In this document: positions 60,894 through 64,000 of the stretch, in pieces | Layout: each line of letters opens with the position of its first letter | Position numbering within the stretch: position 1 is the stretch's first letter | NCBI GenBank assembly: GCA_936450465.1 | Contig: OW388291.1 | Span: forward strand, 74,492,436-74,556,435 | Source of the DNA: Gibbula magus | Taxonomy: Eukaryota; Mollusca; Gastropoda; Trochida; Trochidae | Length of the DNA stretch: 64,000 nt | Direction of reading: 5' to 3' | Translations under genes and position numbers: made by a program | Notes under the pieces: model-generated | What the model was told of the DNA's origin: nothing | What the model saw: only the letters and a program-made list of their open reading frames with translations | Databases searched by the model: none

Positions 60894-62100
60894 TATCCCA
60901 TTCACCTATCCCAAAGAGCCCAAGCAGACAGTCGGTCATAACCCACGCAAATTTGGGAAATCTTGAATATGTTGAACAATGATTGTGGAGTTTTATTCTA
61001 AATTCGTAATCATGGATATTTGTGTGAATAAATTATTCATAAGCTATTTAATACTTAGTAAAATTCACGCTACTCAAGAATAATGTTCTATTTCTCATAC
61101 TTTGTTGACCTCAGCCTTAGTTTCAAATTCTGTTCTGGAAGCGAAACTGTAAATTGCACTTTCCATTGAAATAGCCAAAAAGAAATCCCAAAAAGAAGTT
61201 GAAAAAAAGCCTCATCTAAAGTAAAGCATTTCGACAAAATCTAAAATAGGTTCAAAATGTTTGTTTTGAAATGTATCTTTTGAAATGTATCTTAGAAGTA
61301 TGCAATCTGTGCTCGTTCATGCGCTTATTTTTATACTTTAAACTTGTTGATATCTATATTTGTAGAATTCTAAGGCTTGCTCAAAAGCATCGACATTTAG
61401 ATTAAAAAGAAATTGGTAAAGATGACATGATGACACTGAGATTGATTTTGACGGTAGAACGTCAAGAGAGTACAAGAACACTGTTGACAAATACATAACA
61501 AATAGATATTCGTGACAGATTGCAAAAGAATGCTCATTGTTCATGTAACAACAGGATATATGCTCTATGTGTTAAAATGTATCTGTTATCAGTCAGGCAG
61601 TCGTTCATCTGTTCTAGTAATTTAACTATTTAAATCGTTTGAAATATATTCAGCATATTAAATTTATATTCACATGCAGGTACGAAGGATGAATACCATG
61701 TACTTGAAGAATGTCCATGTTTATGTTTAAGATATAAATATATACCTTTTGATCTATATAGGACACCAATGAAATATTTAGTGCTCTTTCTTTTACAAGG
61801 AACGACGTGAAACTATTGTACAAAGTAGCCTTATTACTTTTCCATATCAATCGCAACATATCAAATATTCAATAACTTTACATATTTTGTTAATATTATA
61901 GTATGTTAATTTGTCGCATTACAAGCGCTGCAACTGTAATGTATTCATTTACATGGTACTATTTGCCTCCTTGCCATATATACGAATAAAATATATCTGT
62001 CTGTATTCTGCTTGGTTTGCTTAGTCCTTAATATAATTAATAATATTATGTATATCTTTATGTACCAAACTTAAAACCCCCATTATACTAAGCGACGATT
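60894..62100. other. 3' flank of gene D
   Basis: AT-rich. The open frames at 61338-61544 and 61650-61859 (minus) have no domain or splice context. Nothing else recognised. Confidence 0.5.
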
Positions 62101-62490
62101 CGTTGCCGACCGGGAATACTTTTTAAGACTCGTTAAGAGTTTTTATGAGTCGGGAGGTCAAATTTAGTCTGGAGTGGGTTCTTGAACATGTTAACATGTT
62201 TAAGTTTAGCAATGCTTGCACAGAAATTCCATAAATTCCATTGATGTCGTATTGAGTCGTGATCAAGTCGTAAGTTGCTCGTATCTGAGTCATTATGGGG
62301 TCGTATTTAGTAGTCTTGAATTTTAAGCGAGTGGATTGAGTCGTTGTGATCGTGTTTGAGTCGGGAATGTGTCTTCCCCGAAAATACATGCCAACTAATG
62401 GCAACTCAATCACGACTCAAGGCGACTGGTAACGGTGCAGACCAGACTACGGAGTCACTGCTAAGAAACTGCCGACCCCACCAGGCAAAG
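62101..62490. repeat. Degenerate GAGTCGT-rich block
   Basis: Many GAGTCGT/GACTCAA-type words in one orientation, giving a stop-poor minus-strand frame (62123-62413). Similar words (GAGTCACTRC, CTGCCGAC) reappear at 63064-63100 beyond the 145-bp repeat element, suggesting that element inserted into an older repeat. Confidence 0.4.
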
Positions 62491-62504
62491 AGAAAAAATA
62501 TGGC

Positions 62505-63053
62505 GCTGTAGCTCAATAGGATTTCATTGAACTACTATCTAAATTTGAATATTTAAGTTATTTAAGTTATTGTTTACAAGCAAAAGATAGGTTCTTAGAT
62601 CATGACCACTGTGACCCAATTTGGGGTCACGGGGTCACGAAACTACAATTAAGAATCCCCATTGGCCAAGGAGTCTGCACTCAACTTTTCAGCTCTCTAG
62701 ACCTTTTGGAACTGGAGAAGAAGATGAACATAGGTTTTTAAGGATGTGACCCCTGTGACTCCATTTGGGGTCACGGGGTCACGAAATCTACAATTTAGAA
62801 TCCCCATTGGCCAAGCAGTCTGCGCACAACTTTTCAACTCTCTAGACCTTTTGGAACTGGAGAAAAGGTGAAAATAGGTTTTTAAGGACGGTGACCCCTG
62901 TGACCCCATTTGGGGTCACGGAGTCACGAAATCTACAATTTAGAGTCCCCATTGGCCAAGGACTCTGTACATAAAATTTCAGCTCTGTGGAGTCATTGGT
63001 TCTGGAGAAGAAGTCGAAAAAGCGAAAAGTCAGGCCCGATGAGCTAAAAATAT
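62505..63053 (+). repeat. Second copy of the 145-bp tandem-repeat element, about 3 units
   Basis: Has the same head (TAGCTCAATAGGATTTCATT) and tail (CGATGAGCTAAAAATA) as 34130-35378, with about three units, each with the GTGACCCC-ATTT-GGGGTCAC type palindrome. The difference in unit number shows the core expands and contracts. Confidence 0.75.
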
Positions 63054-63199
63054 GATTTACTCCAGACTATTGCAGAGTCACTACCAATTCACTGCCGACT
63101 GGTGTAATTTATTACGGACCCACTCCGGCTCAACTCTAAGAGTCGAGAGAAATCGAGAGAGATCGAGATCGAGAGAGAGAGAGATCGAGAGATCGAGAG

Positions 63200-63308
<109 letters not shown>

Positions 63309-63309
63309 C

Positions 63310-63837
63310 ACCCTGGTTCGTCTGACCAAGACATCGAGGATGAGAGGAGTCCTACATCATTCATTGACACCCCGCCGATTGTGACTGCCAATGTCTCTGA
63401 CACCGACCTTGTCTACCCCCACCATCACACAGTCTGGAATGAAGCACCTGTCTGGAGGATCCGACATTGCCGTTACTGAAGAACACCAGAAAAAGATGCT
63501 GGAGATGATGGAGGCGTTGCTGATAGCTGGGGTAGCCACTAGGAGCAAGTCAGACACCGCCGGAACTCATTTTGGGAAATATGTCCCAGCAACCCTCGTT
63601 GAATTACAATTCGGACTATGCAAAGAGGCAAAGAAAGACACATTTAAGCTGCTTGAAGATTATATAGAAAGAGCCTAAATGTACCAGGAACAGCTTCCGG
63701 TGATCCAGGCACCTCGGCGCCAGATCCCACCCCCAGCATCACCAATTCCAATAGGAAGCAGTTCCCCCAGTGCATAACATGCAACAACCATGACAACCAC
63801 CACAGCAGTACTTTTGGCATTTTGAATTGAAGTTAAC
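63310..63837 (+). pseudogene. Unidentified gene or transposon ORF fragment
   Basis: Two overlapping frames look coding: [14 protein letters not shown] residues up to about 63430 in one, then LSGGSDIAVTEEHQKKMLEM and THFGKYVPATLVELQFGLCK to a stop near 63678 in another, as if a frame shift lies near 63430. The last part resembles, loosely, the C-terminal ends of MADF/Myb-SANT-like or Harbinger-linked proteins, where a conserved helix follows a polar linker. I cannot name it. It could be a retrocopy or a transposon relic. Confidence 0.35.
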
Positions 63838-64000
63838 TAATGTATCTGATTTGTATCAATAGGAGGTCTTCATGAGATGACTTAACTGCATTGTTTTGCA
63901 AATTGAATACTCAATGGGATGAAAGACTGACCAATGAAGATGATGTTTAAGAAAGTTATTCGGAAAGGACAATTTACTATCCTTTCAAGCTACATTCTGA

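Overview
This is animal nuclear DNA: AT-rich, with spliced genes, long introns and many transposon relics. The repeat families (a tRNA-derived SINE with a GACGTTAA-type body, 145-bp and 177-bp satellite-bearing repeats, DIRS, Tc1, THAP and LINE relics) are of kinds I associate with molluscs. A marine gastropod or another mollusc is my best guess, made from sequence style alone.

The host content is a cluster of four related genes for secreted modular proteins, here called A to D. Gene A (205-3764, +, 5' end outside the window) and gene B (8993-12991, -, complete) converge. Genes C (35785-51465, +, complete) and D (56272-60893, +, first exon not found) follow in tandem. The full plan, read from splice sites and matching phases, is: a signal peptide plus PAN/apple exon, a short phase 1-1 linker exon, a five-cysteine sushi (CCP) exon, then three exons for a divergent galectin-like domain. 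B and C assemble to about 335 and 340 residues. The PAN exons share C-x3-C-x5-C-x11-C and the sushi exons share their cysteine spacing, so these are paralogues. They look like lineage-expanded secreted lectin or immune-recognition proteins (inference).

Layout: 0-13 kb, genes A and B with a spacer holding fold-back repeats and weak exon candidates. 14.8-18.7 kb, a 3.8-kb DNA transposon with an 11-bp terminal inverted repeat, 5-bp target duplication and arrays of a 16-bp palindrome. 19.2-23.0 kb, a broken intron-containing THAP-type transposase with a nested 871-bp element. 23-25 kb, satellite-like and inverted repeats. 25.6-26.2 kb, a 560-bp MITE with a 9-bp target duplication. 26.5-30.4 kb, a decayed LINE. 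30.4-31.8 and 34.1-35.4 kb, tandem-repeat elements. 35.8-51.5 kb, gene C, whose first intron contains DIRS reverse-transcriptase and gag pieces and a Tc1-like relic. 52 kb, a SINE. 56.3-60.9 kb, gene D. 62.5-64 kb, another satellite element, a GA microsatellite and an unidentified gene fragment.

The main point of interest is the PAN-sushi-galectin family, followed by the palindrome-array transposon. All splice models are read by eye, without transcript evidence.
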